Notes: generated from the sequence alone by a model not told the origin. A DNA stretch of 64,000 nucleotides from Anomaloglossus baeobatrachus (GCF_048569485.1 NC_134359.1:152668933-152732932), one strand, 5' to 3'; counted from the stretch's first letter, positions 1 through 12,359 are shown. Made by a program: numbers and translations.

Positions 1-936
1 TCTCACGGCTCTTTGCACATCACTAGTTATTCTCAGGGCTCTGGGCACATCACCAGTGATTCTCAGGACACATCACCAGTGATTCTCAGGGCTCTGGGCA
101 CATCACCAGTGATTATCAGGGCTCTGGGGTACATCACCAGTGATTCTCAGGGCTCTGGGGTACATCACCAGTTATTGACAGGGCTCTGGGCTCATCACCA
201 GTGATTCTCAGGGCTTTGGGCACATACCAGTGATTCTCAGGGCTCTGGGCCCATCACCAGTGATTCTCAGGGCTCTGGGCACATCACCAGTGATTCTCAG
301 GGCTCTGGGCACATCACCAGTGATTCTCAGGGCTCTGGGCACATCACCAGTGATTCTCAGGGCTCTGAGCACATCACCAGTGATTCTCAGGGCTCTGGGG
401 ACATCACCAGTGATTCTCAGGGCACATCAGCAGTGATTCTCAGGGCTCTGGGGCACATAACTAGTTATTCTCAGGGCTCTGGGCACATCACCTGTGATTC
501 TCAGGGCTCTCTGCACATCACCAGTGATTCTCAGGGTTCTGGGCACATCACCAGTAATTATCAGGGCTCTGGGTACATCACCAGTGATTCTCAGGGCTCT
601 GTGCACATCACCAGTGATTCTCAGGGCTCTGGGCACATCACCTGTGATTCTCAGGGCTCTGGGCACATCACCAGTGATTCTCAGGGCTCTGGGCACATCA
701 CCAGTGATTCTCAGGGCTCTGGGCACATCACCAGTGATTCTCAGGGCACATCACCAGTAATTCTCAGGGCTCTGGGCACATCACCAGTGATTCTCAGGGC
801 ACATCACCAGTGATTCTCAGGGCTCTGGGCACATCACCTGTGATTCTCAGGGCTCTGGGCACATCACCATTGATTCTCAGGGCTCTGGGCACATCACCAG
901 TGATTCTCAGGGCTCTGGGCACATCACCAGTGATTC

Positions 937-3900
937 TCAGGGCACATCAGCAGTGATTCTCAGGGCTCTGTGCACATCACCTGTGATTCTCAGGGCTCTC
1001 GGCACATCACCAGTGATTCTCAGGGCTCTGGGCACATCATCAGTGATTCTCAGGGCTCTGGGCACATCACCTGTGATTCTCAGGGCTCTGGGCACATCAC
1101 CTGTGATCCTCAGGGCTCTGGGCACATTACCAGTGATTCTCAGGGCTCTGGGCACATCACCTGTGATTCTCAGGGCTCTGGGCACATCACCTGTGATTCT
1201 CAGGGCTCTGGGCACATCACCTGTGATTCTCAGGGCTCTGGGCACATCACCTGTGATTCTCAGGGCTCTGTGCACATCACCAGTGATTATCATGGCTCTG
1301 GGCACATCACCAGTGATTCTCAGGGCTCTGGGGTACATCACCAGTGATTCTCAGGGCTCTGGGCACATCACCAGTGATTCTCAGGGCTCTGGGGTACATC
1401 ACCAGTGATTCTCAGGGCTCTGGGCACATCACCAGTGATTCTCAGGGCTCTGGGCACATCACTAGTTATTCTCAGGGCTCTGGGCACATCAGCAGTGATT
1501 CTCAGGGCACATCAGCAGTGATTCTCAGGGCTCTGGGCACATCACCAGTGATTCTCAGGGCTCTGGGCACATCAGCAGTGATTCTCAGGGCTCTGGGCAC
1601 ATCACCAGTGATTCTCAGGGCTCTGGGCACATCACCAGTGATTCTCAGGGCTCTGGGCACATCACCTGTGATTCTCAGGGCTCTGGGCACATCACCAGTG
1701 ATTCTCAGGGCTCTGGGCACATCACCAGTGATTCTCAGGGCTCTGGGCACATCACCAGTGATTCTCAGGGCACATCACCAGTGATTCTCAGGGCTCTCGG
1801 CACATCACCAGTGATTCTCAGGGCTCTGGGCACATCAGCAGTGATTCTCAGGGCTCTGGGCACATCAGCAGTGATTCTCAGGGCTCTGGGCACATCACCA
1901 GTGATTCTCAGGCCTCTGTGCACATCATCAGTGATTCTCAGGGCTCTCGGCACATCACAAGTTATTCTCAGGGCTCTGGGCACATCATCAGTGATTCTCA
2001 GGACCCTGGGCACATCACCAGTGATTCTTAGGGCTCTGTGCACATCACCTGTGATTCTCAGGGCTCTGTGCACATCACCTGTGATTCTCAGGGCTCTGGG
2101 CACATCACCAGTGATTCTCAGGCCTCTGGGCCCATCACCAGTGATTCTCAGGGCTCTGGGCACATCACCAGTGATTCTCAGGGCTCTGGACACATCACCA
2201 GTGATTCTCAGGGCTCTGAGCACATCACCAGTGATTCTTAGGACTCTCGGCACATCACCAGTGATTCTCAGGGTACATCACTAGTTATTCTCAGGGCTCT
2301 GGGCACATCACCAGTGATTATCATGGCTCTGGGCACATTACCAGTGATTCTCAGGGTTCTGGGCACATCACCAGTGATTCTCAGGGCTCTGGGCACATCA
2401 CCAGTGATTCTCAGGGCTCTGGGCACATCACCTGTGATTCTCAGGGCTCTGGGCACATCACCTGTGATTCTCAGGGCTCTGGGCACATCACCAGTGATTC
2501 TCAGGGCTCTGGGCACATCACCAGTGATTCTCAGGGCTCTGGGCACATCACCAGTGATTCTCAGGGCACATCACCAGTGATTCTCAGGGCTCTGGGCACA
2601 TCACCAGTGATTCTCAGGGCTCTGGGCACATCACCAGTGATTCTCAGGGCACATCAGCAGTGATTCTCAGGGCTCTGTGCACATCACCTGTGATTCTCAG
2701 GGCTCTCGGCACATCACCAGTGATTCTCAGGGCTCTGGGCACATCATCAGTGATTCTCAGGGCTCTGGGCACATCACCTGTGATTCTCAGGGCTCTGGGC
2801 ACATCACCTGTGATTCTCAGGGCTCTGGGCACATCACCAGTGATTCTCAGGGCTCTGGGCACATCACCTGTGATTCTCAGGGCTCTGGGCACATCACCTG
2901 TGATTCTCAGGGCTCTGGGCACATCACCTGTGATTCTCAGGGCTCTGGGCACATCACCTGTGATTCTCAGGGCTCTGTGCACATCACCAGTGATTATCAT
3001 GGCTCTGGGCACATCACCAGTGATTCTCAGGGCTCTGGGGTACATCACCAGTGATTCTCAGGGCTCTGGGCACATCACCAGTGATTCTCAGGGCTCTGGG
3101 GTACATCACCAGTGATTCTCAGGGCTCTGGGCACATCACCAGTGATTCTCAGGGCTCTGGGCACATCACTAGTTATTCTCAGGGCTCTGGGCACATCACC
3201 AGTGATTCTCAGGGCTCTGGGCACATCAGCAGTGATTCTCAGGGCACATCAGCAGTGATTCTCAGGGCACATCAGCAGTGATTCTCAGGGCTCTGGGCAC
3301 ATCACCAGTGATTCTCAGGGCTCTGGGCACATCAGCAGTGATTCTCAGGGCTCTGGGCACATCACCAGTGATTCTCAGGGCTCTGGGCACATCACCAGTG
3401 ATTCTCAGGGCTCTGGGCACATCACCAGTGATTCTCAGGGCTCTGGGCACATCACCAGTGATTCTCAGGGCTCTGGGCACATCACCAGTGATTCTCAGGG
3501 CTCTGGGCACATCACCAGTGATTCTCAGGGCTCTGGGCACATCACCAGTGATTCTCAGGGCACATCACCAGTGATTCTCAGGGCTCTCGGCACATCACCA
3601 GTGATTCTCAGGGCTCTGGGCACATCAGCAGTGATTCTCAGGGCTCTGGGCACATCAGCAGTGATTCTCAGGGCTCTGGGCACATCACCAGTGATTCTCA
3701 GGCCTCTGTGCACATCATCAGTGATTCTCAGGGCTCTCGGCACATCACAAGTTATTCTCAGGGCTCTGGGCACATCATCAGTGATTCTCAGGACCCTGGG
3801 CACATCACCAGTGATTCTTAGGGCTCTGTGCACATCACCTGTGATTCTCAGGGCTCTCGGCACATCACCAGTGATTCTCAGGGCTCTGTGCACATCACCT

Positions 3901-5940
3901 GTGATTCTCAGGGCTCTGGGCACATCACCAGTGATTCTTAGGGCTCTGGGCACATCACCAGTGATTCTCAGGGCTCTGGGCCCATCATCAGTGATTCTCT
4001 CAGGGCTGTGGGCACGTCACCAGTGATTCTCAGGACTGTGGGCACATCAGTTATTCTCAGGGCTCTGGATACATCACCAGTGATTCTCAAGGCTCTGGTC
4101 ACATCAATAGTGATTCTCAGGGCTGTGGGCACGTCACCAGTGATTCTCAGGGCTGTGGGCACGTCACCAGTGATTCTCAAGGCTCTGGTCACATCAATAG
4201 TGATTCTCAGGGCTGTGGGCACGTCACCAGTGATTCTCAGGGCTGTGGGCACGTCACCAGTGATTCTCAGGGATGTGGGCACGTCACCAGTGATTCTCAG
4301 GGCTGTGGGCACGTCACCAGTGATTCTCAGGGCTGTGGGCACGTCACCAGTGATTCTCAGTGCTGTGGGCACGTCACCAGTGATTCTCAGGGCTGTGGGC
4401 ACGTCACCAGTGATTCTCAGGGCTCTGGGCACATCACCAGTGATTCTCAGGCCTCTGTGCACATCATCAGTGATTCTCAGGGCTCTCGGCACATCACAAG
4501 TTATTCTCAGGGCTCTGGGCACATCATCAGTGATTCTCAGGACCCTGGGCACATCACCAGTGATTCTTAGGGCTCTGTGCACATCACCTGTGATTCTCAG
4601 GGCTCTCGGCACATCACCAGTGATTCTCAGGGCTCTGTGCACATCACCTGTGATTCTCAGGGCTCTGGGCACATCACCAGTGATTCTCAGGCCTCTGGGC
4701 CCATCACCAGTGATTCTCAGGGCTCTGGGCACATCACCAGTGATTCTCAGGGCTCTGGACACATCACCAGTGATTCTCAGGGCTCTGGGCACATCACCAG
4801 TGATTCTCAGGGCTCTGAGCACATCACCAGTGATTCTTAGGACTCTCGGCACATCACCAGTGATTCTCAGGGTACATCACTGGTTATTCTCAGGGCTCTG
4901 GGCACATCACCAGTGATTATCATGGCTCTGGGCACATTACCAGTGATTCTCAGGGCTCTGGGCACATCACCAGTGATTCTCAGGGCTCTGGGCACATCAC
5001 CAGTGATTCTCAGGGCATATCACCAGTGATTCTCAGGGCTCTGGGCACATCACCTGTGATTCTCAGGGCTCTGGGCACATCACCTGTGATTCTCAGGGCT
5101 CTGGGCACATCACCTGTAATTCTCAGGGCTCTGGGCACATCACCAGTGATTCTCAGGGCTCTGGGCACATCACCTGTGATTATCAGGGCTCTGGGCACAT
5201 CACCTGTGATTCTCAGGGCTCTGGGCACATCACCAGTGATTCTCAGGGCTCTGGGCACATCACCAGTGATTCTCAGGGCACATCAGCAGTGATTCTCAGG
5301 GCTCTGTGCACATCACCTGTGATTCTCAGGGCTCTCGGCACATCACCAGTGATTCTCAGGGCTCTGGGCACATCATCAGTGATTCTCAGGGCTCTGGGCA
5401 CATCATCAGTGATTCTCAGGGCTCTGGGCACATCACCTGTGATTCTCAGGGCTCTGGGCACATCACCTGTGATTCTCAGGGCTCTGGGCACATCACCAGT
5501 GATTCTCAGGGCTCTGGGCACATCACCTGTGATTCTCAGGGCTCTGGGCACATCACCTGTGATTCTCAGGGCTCTGGGCACATCACCTGTGATTCTCAGG
5601 GTTCTGGGCACATCACCTGTGATTCTCAGGGCTCTGTGCACATCACCAGTGATTATCATGGCTCTGGGCACATCACCAGTGATTCTCAGGGCTCTGGGGT
5701 ACATCACCAGTGATTCTCAGGGCTCTGGGCACATCACCAGTGATTCTCAGGGCTCTGGGGTACATCACCAGTGATTCTCAGGGCTCTGGGCACATCTCCA
5801 GTGATTCTCAGGGCTCTGGGCACATCACTAGTTATTCTCAGGGCTCTGGGCACATCACCAGTGATTCTCAGGGCTCTGGGCACATCAGCAGTGATTCTCA
5901 GGGCACATCAGCAGTGATTCTCAGGGCACATCAGCAGTGA
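937..5940. repeat. Higher-order repeats within the minisatellite
   Basis: Blocks with the same order of variant units recur. The run at 953-1408 recurs at 2660-3115 (offset 1707) with very few changes, and again at 5289-5774 with two extra 30-bp units. The next block at 1344-1500 recurs at 3051-3280 and 5710-5940. The block starting at 1781 recurs at 3571, and its inner part again near 4430, 6560 and 6910. This shows recent multi-unit duplication, probably by unequal exchange, rather than unit-by-unit growth. Confidence 0.9.
3998..4420. repeat. CpG-bearing variant sub-block of the minisatellite
   Basis: Here the spacer reads GGGCTGTGGGCACGTCACC instead of GGGCTCTGGGCACATCACC, which creates a CpG in each unit. 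It is interleaved with a GGTCACATCAATAGTG variant. The sub-block starts right after a CTCTCAGG irregularity at about 3996. Confidence 0.9.
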
Positions 5941-7177
5941 TTCTCAGGGCTCTGGGCACATCACCAGTGATTCTCAGGGCTCTGGGCACATCATCAGTGA
6001 TTCTCAGGACCCTGGGCACATCACCAGTGATTCTTAGGGCTCTGTGCACATCATCTGTGATTCTCAGGGCTCTGGGCACATCACCAGTGATTCTCAGGGC
6101 TCTGGGCACATCACCAGTGATTCTCAGGGCTCTGGGCACATCACCAGTGATTCTCAGGGCTCTGGGCACATCACCAGTGATTCTCAGGGCTCTGGGCACA
6201 TCACCAGTGATTCTCAGGGCTCTGGGCACATCACCAGTGATTCTCAGGGCTCTGGGCACATCACCAGTGATTCTCAGGGCACATCACCAGTGATTCTCAG
6301 GGCTCTCGGCACATCACCAGTGATTCTCAGGGCTCTGGGCACATCAGCAGTGATTCTCAGGGCTCTGGGCACATCACCGGTGATTCTCAGGGCTCTGGGC
6401 ACATCACCAGTGATTCTCAGGGCTCTCGGCACATCACAAGTTATTCTCAGGGCACATCACCAGTGATTCTCAGGGCTCTGGGCACATCACCAGTGATTCT
6501 CAGGGCTCTGGGCACATCAGCAGTGATTCTCAGGGCTCTGGGCACATCACCAGTGATTCTCAGGGCTCTGGGCACATCACCAGTGATTCTCAGGCCTCTG
6601 TGCACATCATCAGTGATTCTCACGGCTCTCGGCACATCACAAGTTATTCTCAGGGCTCTGGGCACATCATCAGTGATTCTCAGGACCCTGGGCACATCAC
6701 CAGTGATTCTCAGGGCTCTGGGCACATCACCGGTGATTCTCAGGGCTCTGGGCACATCACCAGTGATTCTCAGGGCTCTCGGCACATCACAAGTTATTCT
6801 CAGGGCACATCACCAGTGATTCTCAGGGCTCTGGGCACATCACCAGTGATTCTCAGGGCTCTGGGCACATCAGCAGTGATTCTCAGGGCTCTGGGCACAT
6901 CACCAGTGATTCTCAGGGCTCTGGGCACATCACCAGTGATTCTCAGGCCTCTGTGCACATCATCAGTGATTCTCACGGCTCTCGGCACATCACAAGTTAT
7001 TCTCAGGGCTCTGGGCACATCATCAGTGATTCTCAGGACCCTGGGCACATCACCAGTGATTCTTAGGGCTCTGTGCACATCACCTGTGATTCTCAGGGCT
7101 CTGGGCACATCACCAGTGATTCTTAGGGCTCTGGGCACATCACCAGTGATTCTCAGGGCTCTGGGCCCATCATCAGT

Positions 7178-8358
7178 GATTCTCTCAGGGCTGTGGGCAC
7201 GTCACCAGTGATTCTCAGGACTGTGGGCACATCAGTTATTCTCAGGGCTCTGGATACATCACCAGTGATTCTCAGGGCTCTGGATACATCACCAGTGATT
7301 CTCAAGGCTCTGGTCACATCAATAGTGATTCTCAGGGCTGTGGGCACGTCACCAGTGATTCTCAGGGCTGTGGGCACGTCACCAGTGATTCTCAAGGCTC
7401 TGGTCACATCAATAGTGATTCTCAGGGCTGTGGGCACGTCACCAGTGATTCTCAGGGCTGTGGGCACGTCACCAGTGATTCTCAGGGCTGTGGGCACGTC
7501 ACCAGTGATTCTCAAGGCTCTGGTCACATCAATAGTGATTCTCAGGGCTGTGGGCACGTCACCAGTTATTCTCAGGACCCTGGGCACATCACCAGTGATT
7601 CTTAGGGCTCTGTGCACATCACCTGTGATTCTCAGGGCTCTCGGCACATCACCAGTGATTCTCAGGGCTCTGTGCACATCACCTGTGATTCTCAGGGCTC
7701 TGGGCACATCACCAGTGATTCTTAGGGCTCTGGGCACATCACCAGTGATTCTCAGGGCTCTGGGCCCATCATCAGTGATTCTCTCAGGGCTGTGGGCACG
7801 TCACCAGTGATTCTCAGGACTGTGGGCACATCACCAGTGATTCTCAAGGCTCTGGTCACATCAATAGTGATTCTCAGGGCTGTGGGCACGTCACCAGTGA
7901 TTCTCAGGGCTGTGGGCACGTCACCAGTGATTCTCAGGGATGTGGGCAGGTCACCAGTGATTCTCAGGGCTGTGGGCACGTCACCAGTGATTCTCAGGGC
8001 TGTGGGCACGTCACCAGTGATTCTCAGGGATGTGGGCAGGTCACCAGTGATTCTCAGGGCTGTGGGCACGTCACCAGTGATTCTCAGGGCTGTGGGCACG
8101 TCACCAGTGATTCTCAAGGCTCTGGTCACATCAATAGTGATTCTCAGGGCTGTGGGCACATCAGCAGTGATTCTCAGGGCTGTGGGCACGTCACCAGTGA
8201 TTCTCAGGGATGTGGGCACGTCACCAGTGATTCTCAGGGCTGTGGGCACATCAGCAGTGATTCTCAGGGCTGTGGGCACGTCACCAGTGATTCTCAGGGC
8301 TGTGGGCACGTCACCAGTGATTCTCAGGGATGTGGGCACGTCACCAGTGATTCTCAGG
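7178..8358. repeat. CpG-bearing variant sub-blocks at the promoter-side end
   Basis: The same CACGTCACC variant fills 7185-7565 and 7785-8358. An ordinary block lies between them. Both sub-blocks begin with the same CTCTCAGG junction as the one near 3996, so they are duplicates of one founder block. On the minus strand each unit gives GGTGACGTG, which contains the TGACGTG core of CRE/UPRE-type sites. Binding is inferred only from the motif. Confidence 0.85.
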
Positions 8359-8389
8359 CTTCTTTGCCGCTATATACTTTTGCCTCTGT

Positions 8390-8780
8390 AACCCCTTCCT
8401 GCGCATGTGTAGGTGACACGCCCGTGCCTTTGATTTGCATGTCCTAGTGATTGTCCAGTACTATAGCCACCGGAGTCTTCTTACGCCAGTGAGCAAGCGC
8501 GCGCATGCGTAGTTTCAGATCTCTAGGGACGCGGTTATCCAGAGGTATGATAGTTTACGGGCATGCGCAGACCTACTTCGTAGAGGTCAGGAGTCGGCGC
8601 TGACGCTGAGTCATTCTATGAGCTGGATGGTCCGGTGAGCCTTGTGTGCGCTCGGTGCGCGGCCTCTGTGAGCAGGGCACTGACATTATGTGCGCTGCAG
8701 TGTTCCATGAATTATAGGCCTGTCGGAGCCCGGCGCTACGGCTTCACTATCCCGTGTGCTGAGTGTCCTCTTGCTTTCTT
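8390..8780 (+). promoter_or_regulatory. CpG-rich candidate INPP1 promoter and non-coding exon 1
   Basis: Single-copy DNA dense in CpG follows the minisatellite directly. It holds an octamer ATTTGCAT (8433-8440) and NRF1-like sites: GCGCATGCGT (8501-8510) and GCATGCGCA (8561-8569). A good splice donor GTGAGC begins at 8635, the same hexamer as the donor of exon 2. No TATA box is evident. The INPP1 start codon lies in an exon with only 20 nt of 5'UTR after its acceptor, so at least one upstream non-coding exon is required. This is the best candidate in the window. The assignment is inference; a promoter of another gene is possible. Confidence 0.45.
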
Positions 8781-9225
8781 TACTCCGTAACGTTATTTTC
8801 TGGCGTTGTGTAGTGACAGTGACCCCGGGGCAGTGCGATCACCGCATTCCCAGATCTCCTCCGTTTGTTGTCCTTTTCTGACATTGATGCTGTTTTTCTC
8901 TGTGGATCCAGCTGTGTCGGGGCTTTGGATGAGTTTATTGTTACCGCTCTGGATTGCTCCGTCACTGTGATCTTATTGTATTTTTGTACTGTTGTGACAA
9001 CCAGAAATAACCTGCGATTTTGGTGTCTTTGATTGTGTTTTTCTCTTTGTGTGGTCTCCTGAATACTGATTGGGTTTTTCAAATCATTCTGATTGATCGG
9101 ACCTTCATGACCCCAATGATAGCAAATGTGTGAGTTAGTTTAATGGTGGAAAACCGTGGGATTTGAGGGGTGTGTTCTATTTTATTTTTCTTGTGTTTTA
9201 GTCCCGACTTGAGCGTTTTATCATC
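8781..9225. other. Apparently single-copy sequence, no gene seen
   Basis: Moderate-complexity sequence follows the CpG-rich region, with no convincing ORF, splice pair or repeat. It would be the 5' end of INPP1 intron 1 if exon 1 is as proposed. Confidence 0.4.
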
Positions 9226-9445
9226 TAAGGCCAGTATCACACTTGCGAGTGCCTTGCGTGTAACTCGCGTGAGTTTCTCATTGAATTACCCGCCACGGCT
9301 GTTCACAGGAGCGGGTCGGTTGCATGTATCTCTATGCAGCTGAGAAGATGCTCCTGTCCGGAGAGTGTACAGTCGTACCAGGTAATTCAATGAGAGACTC
9401 ACGCGAGTTACACGCAAGGCACTCGCAAGTGTGACTCCGGCCTTA
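9226..9445. mobile_element. 220-bp MITE with ~60-bp terminal inverted repeats
   Basis: The ends TAAGGCC and GGCCTTA bracket arms built on CACTTGCGAGTGCCTTGCGT and its reverse complement. A loop of about 100 bp lies between them. The arms are nearly perfect, so the copy is young or conserved as a foldback. Confidence 0.85.
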
Positions 9446-9742
9446 TGGCCTCTCCTGTATACAGCAATACGTTATTCCTATATAAACAATCCTGCTTTCA
9501 TTTGAAGCCTGGCCACAGACATGGCATCATCACGTGGCTGGAGAGGGCAATGAGAAGTGGGATGGCGCACCCTCATGCCGCATGCTGTAAATGCTGTTGT
9601 CAAGGATTGACGGTAGCATTTAACAGGTTAACAGCTTGTATATATTTTTTTTATTTGCAGCCTTTTTCACCATTGAAAGCAATGAGTGCAAACACATTGT
9701 TGTTTTTTGTTTTTTTGCTGTGTTTGGGGTGAATGACTTTAA

Positions 9743-10723
9743 AGGGAACCTGTCATCAGAAATTTTGCACTAAACCTAAAAGATTCCCCCTCTGCAGCTC
9801 CTGGGCTGCATTCTGGAGAGGTTCCTGTTGTTTATGTGCCCCTTTCTGACCAAAATAAAGAATTTGTAAAGTTGTACCTTTTTTGTATTCAGATCTTGAT
9901 AATGGTACACAGGGGCGGGCTCTCTGGTGACCGTTAGTCTGCCTCCTGTCGCTTTAGGCCGTCCCCCCATCGCGCAATTTCAAAGAGGTGACGTGAAGTA
10001 AGCTGGCCAGCGCTTGCGCAGTATGGTGGAGGCGGCGGTGAAAGTGCGACCACGAGATTATGGGCGGGTACTTTCTGATGAATGTCACAGCGCCGCCCAT
10101 AATCTCGCGCATGCGCAAAACGTCACTAGCGGTCACACTGCACATTGCAGTCCCGCGAGAGTGGCACGGCGCATGCGCGAGATTATGGCTGCCCATAATC
10201 TCACGCATGCGCAACACATCACCAGCGGTCACACTGCACATTGCAGTCCCATGAGAGTGGCACGGCGCATGCGCGATATGGCCGCCCATAATCTCGCGCA
10301 TGCGCCGTGCCACTCTCGCAGGAGTGTGCAGTGTGACCGCTGGTGACGTATTTTGCATGCACGAGATTATGGGCGGCGCTGTGACTTTCATCAGCAAGTA
10401 CCCGCCCATAATCTCGTGGTCGCGTTTTCACCGCCACCTCCACCGTTCTGCGCAAGTGCTGGCCAGCTTACCTCACGTCACCTCTTTGAAATTGCGCGAT
10501 GGGGGACGGCCTAAAGCGACAGGAGGCAGACTAACGGCCACCAGAGAGCCCGCCCCTGTGTACCATTATCAAGATCTGAATACAAAAAGGTACCACTTTA
10601 CAAAGTCTTTATTTTGGTCAGAAAGGGGGCACAAACAACAGGAACATTGCTAGAATGCAGCCCAGGAGCTGCAGAGGGGGAATCTTTTAGGTTTAGTGCA
10701 AAATTTCTGATGACAGGTTCCCT
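9743..10723. mobile_element. T2/Kolobok-type MITE, 981 bp
   Basis: Both ends are TTAAAGGGAACCTGTCATCA inverted repeats, with TTAA duplicated at 9739-9742 and 10724-10727. This fits the TTAAAGGRR terminus of the Xenopus T2 MITE family, which is attributed to the Kolobok superfamily. Inverted arms run far inward, so the element is largely a palindrome. The GC-rich centre carries repeated CATAATCTCGCGCATGCGC blocks. A second, incomplete copy starts at 27953. Confidence 0.85.
10107..10305. promoter_or_regulatory. Cluster of NRF1-like palindromes inside the T2 MITE
   Basis: GCGCATGCGC occurs exactly at 10107-10116, 10169-10178, 10265-10274 and 10296-10305. A one-mismatch form lies at 10203-10212. 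This decamer is the core of the NRF1 consensus. The spacing follows the internal repeats of the element. No function is shown. Confidence 0.5.
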
Positions 10724-10810
10724 TTAACTTTAAACATGTGCTAATGACACACCAAAAACACAGCAAAACTTGCTTTTTGGAAGCAGCTATTTTACTGCCA
10801 ACGTGTTAAC

Positions 10811-10985
10811 ATACCCTCAGACCATGTTCAGTATTTTACCTCCATATTTGTAAGTAAACTCAAGAGTGGAAAATCAGAGAAAAGCTTTGATAGAAACTTG
10901 GGCACCAGTTATGCATATTTTACCCTCTCCTGGTTTTGGCTTACAAACACTGATGTGAAATACTGCCATGTGAACATTGCCTTAA
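10811..10985. mobile_element. Small degenerate MITE
   Basis: An imperfect inverted repeat has left arm CAGTATTTTACCTCCATATT and right arm ending AAATACTGCCATGTGAACAT. It is of the short palindromic kind seen repeatedly in this window. Confidence 0.55.
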
Positions 10986-11300
10986 AGGCAGATTCTGGCT
11001 GTCACAGCTATTAGCTGCCAGGCATGGTGCGGGCTAATAGAACAGGAAACTGCATCACAGTGTGTGGACCCGCAGAAGCATCGTATGGAGACGCAAAACG
11101 GCCGTGGTCCGATGTGCCTCGTGCACCCCCCATCCCCCATTGCCTACACTGTTTTATCTAATAATGGAATAAAGGATTTTTGGACACTATAAACTCGGTG
11201 AGTGCCTTTCCATTCTACTTTTCCATGTCCCATTACTGCCATCTTTGTCCTCCTATGAAGTCCAGCCAGTCACGCACCTTCATAGGAGATCAATAATATA

Positions 11301-11338
11301 TCTATATACTGCAATAGAGTAGTATTGCAGTATATAGA
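11301..11338. repeat. Short perfect hairpin
   Basis: TCTATATACTGCAAT is followed after 8 nt by its reverse complement, ending in ATATAGA. The 15-bp stem is likely the core of a degraded palindromic repeat. Confidence 0.7.
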
Positions 11339-12207
11339 ATATGTTCTCAAATAATCAGAGGTGCAAGTACCCAGTAGGGGCTAGCATACAGATATTCACA
11401 AATTCTAGAAGATTGAATTTCCTCCTTTTCAAAGTATTAAGATAAAGATACGAAAAAATAATGTGGTTTCCCTTAGTCAATAAAAATCAATCAAAATCTA
11501 TGATATGAACCGTGCATCAAAGCACAGCTCAGCTTTTTTTTTTTTTTCCTCTGCAGTGCTATTACTACTCCATGTTCCATTTCCCTAGTAAAATATTTAG
11601 TTGCTGTCTTCTGCACTTCCCGGTGCTGATCAGGCCCTGCTACACCGCCTTGTGTCCGCCGCTTATTACTGACAATGTCAGAGTGAATAGTCACAAGCCC
11701 TCATAGACTTGTATTTAGAACTAATCACACAAAATCTGATGTTGGTATTCAGATTAAAGAAGCTCAAGAAGTCAGATTATTTTAAAAAATATTTTTTAAA
11801 ATAAATTATGATTCCACAATATAGAACCCAAGGACATGGTGAAAAGGGTCACACAATAAATATCCCATATCAGCATTTAGTCTCAGATCACTTAGTGAAA
11901 GTATCAGCTCACTTTATAAAAGTATATATAGTACATGTCATAGCAGCTATGAAAAATAAGTATATCTCCTCTATACAATTATTCAGCAATAATAATAATC
12001 ATAGCAGCAAACCATACAATGTATTAGTAATGCAAAATTCATCATTTGAACAAAATCGCTGACTAGAATATTTATATTGCAGGGTAATGTGGGACTTGTA
12101 GTTCCTCACTGAAATCTGCATATCAATTCATATACCTAGCAATTCTTCCTTCTGCTTATCTTGCATCACAAAAAATTGTACCAAAAAGATCAGAGTATTT
12201 ATATACT
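11339..12207. other. AT-rich sequence, no gene recognised
   Basis: No coding potential was seen. It includes the 58-bp inverted-repeat copy at 11717-11774 and a long AT tract at 11780-11810. Confidence 0.4.
11717..11774 (+). repeat. Left copy of a 58-bp inverted repeat pair
   Basis: AGAACTAATCACACAAAATC and the following 38 bp reappear in reverse complement at 18606-18663 with no mismatch seen. The 6.8-kb stretch between the copies holds the composite repeats. AT-rich sequence follows both copies on the inner side, but their flanks otherwise differ. Confidence 0.85.
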
Positions 12208-12359
12208 ACTAGAAGGTGACCTGATTCTAACGTATCGGGTAGTCTAGAATGTGTATGTAGGTTAGCAGATTGAATAATAATATAATCATCAAGTCTTGAA
12301 TAATGATGGTTCATTTCTTGCTCGTTGGTCTCCCGCTGTGCAGCAGTGGGAGACCATCA

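Larger units (their letters stand above)
1..8358. repeat. 30-bp minisatellite array, about 275 units
   Basis: A head-to-tail array fills the first 8.36 kb and continues off the left edge. The unit is 30 bp and contains the core ATCACCAGTGATTCTCAGGG followed by a CTCTGGGC-type spacer. Because 30 is a multiple of three, most frames stay open and give false 10-residue-repeat ORFs on both strands. Occasional 23-bp units lack the CTCTGGG block and shift the phase, for example near 424, 746, 1507 and 2567. Each unit carries the near-palindromes ATCACCAGTGAT and CAGGGCTCTG. The array stops at about 8358, where CpG-rich single-copy sequence begins. It is not coding. Confidence 0.97.

Noticed and set aside
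1-8391. Dozens of open frames of 60-300 codons with MILRALGTSPV or ITGDVPRALR repeats on both strands
   Set aside because: They arise because the minisatellite unit is 30 bp. All frames and both strands are open, and the 23-bp units break them.
11080-11130. Possible fourth hammerhead-like motif (GACGCAAAACGGCCGTGGTCC)
   Set aside because: Lacks the GAAA plus ACACGTGT layout and a closing stem I.
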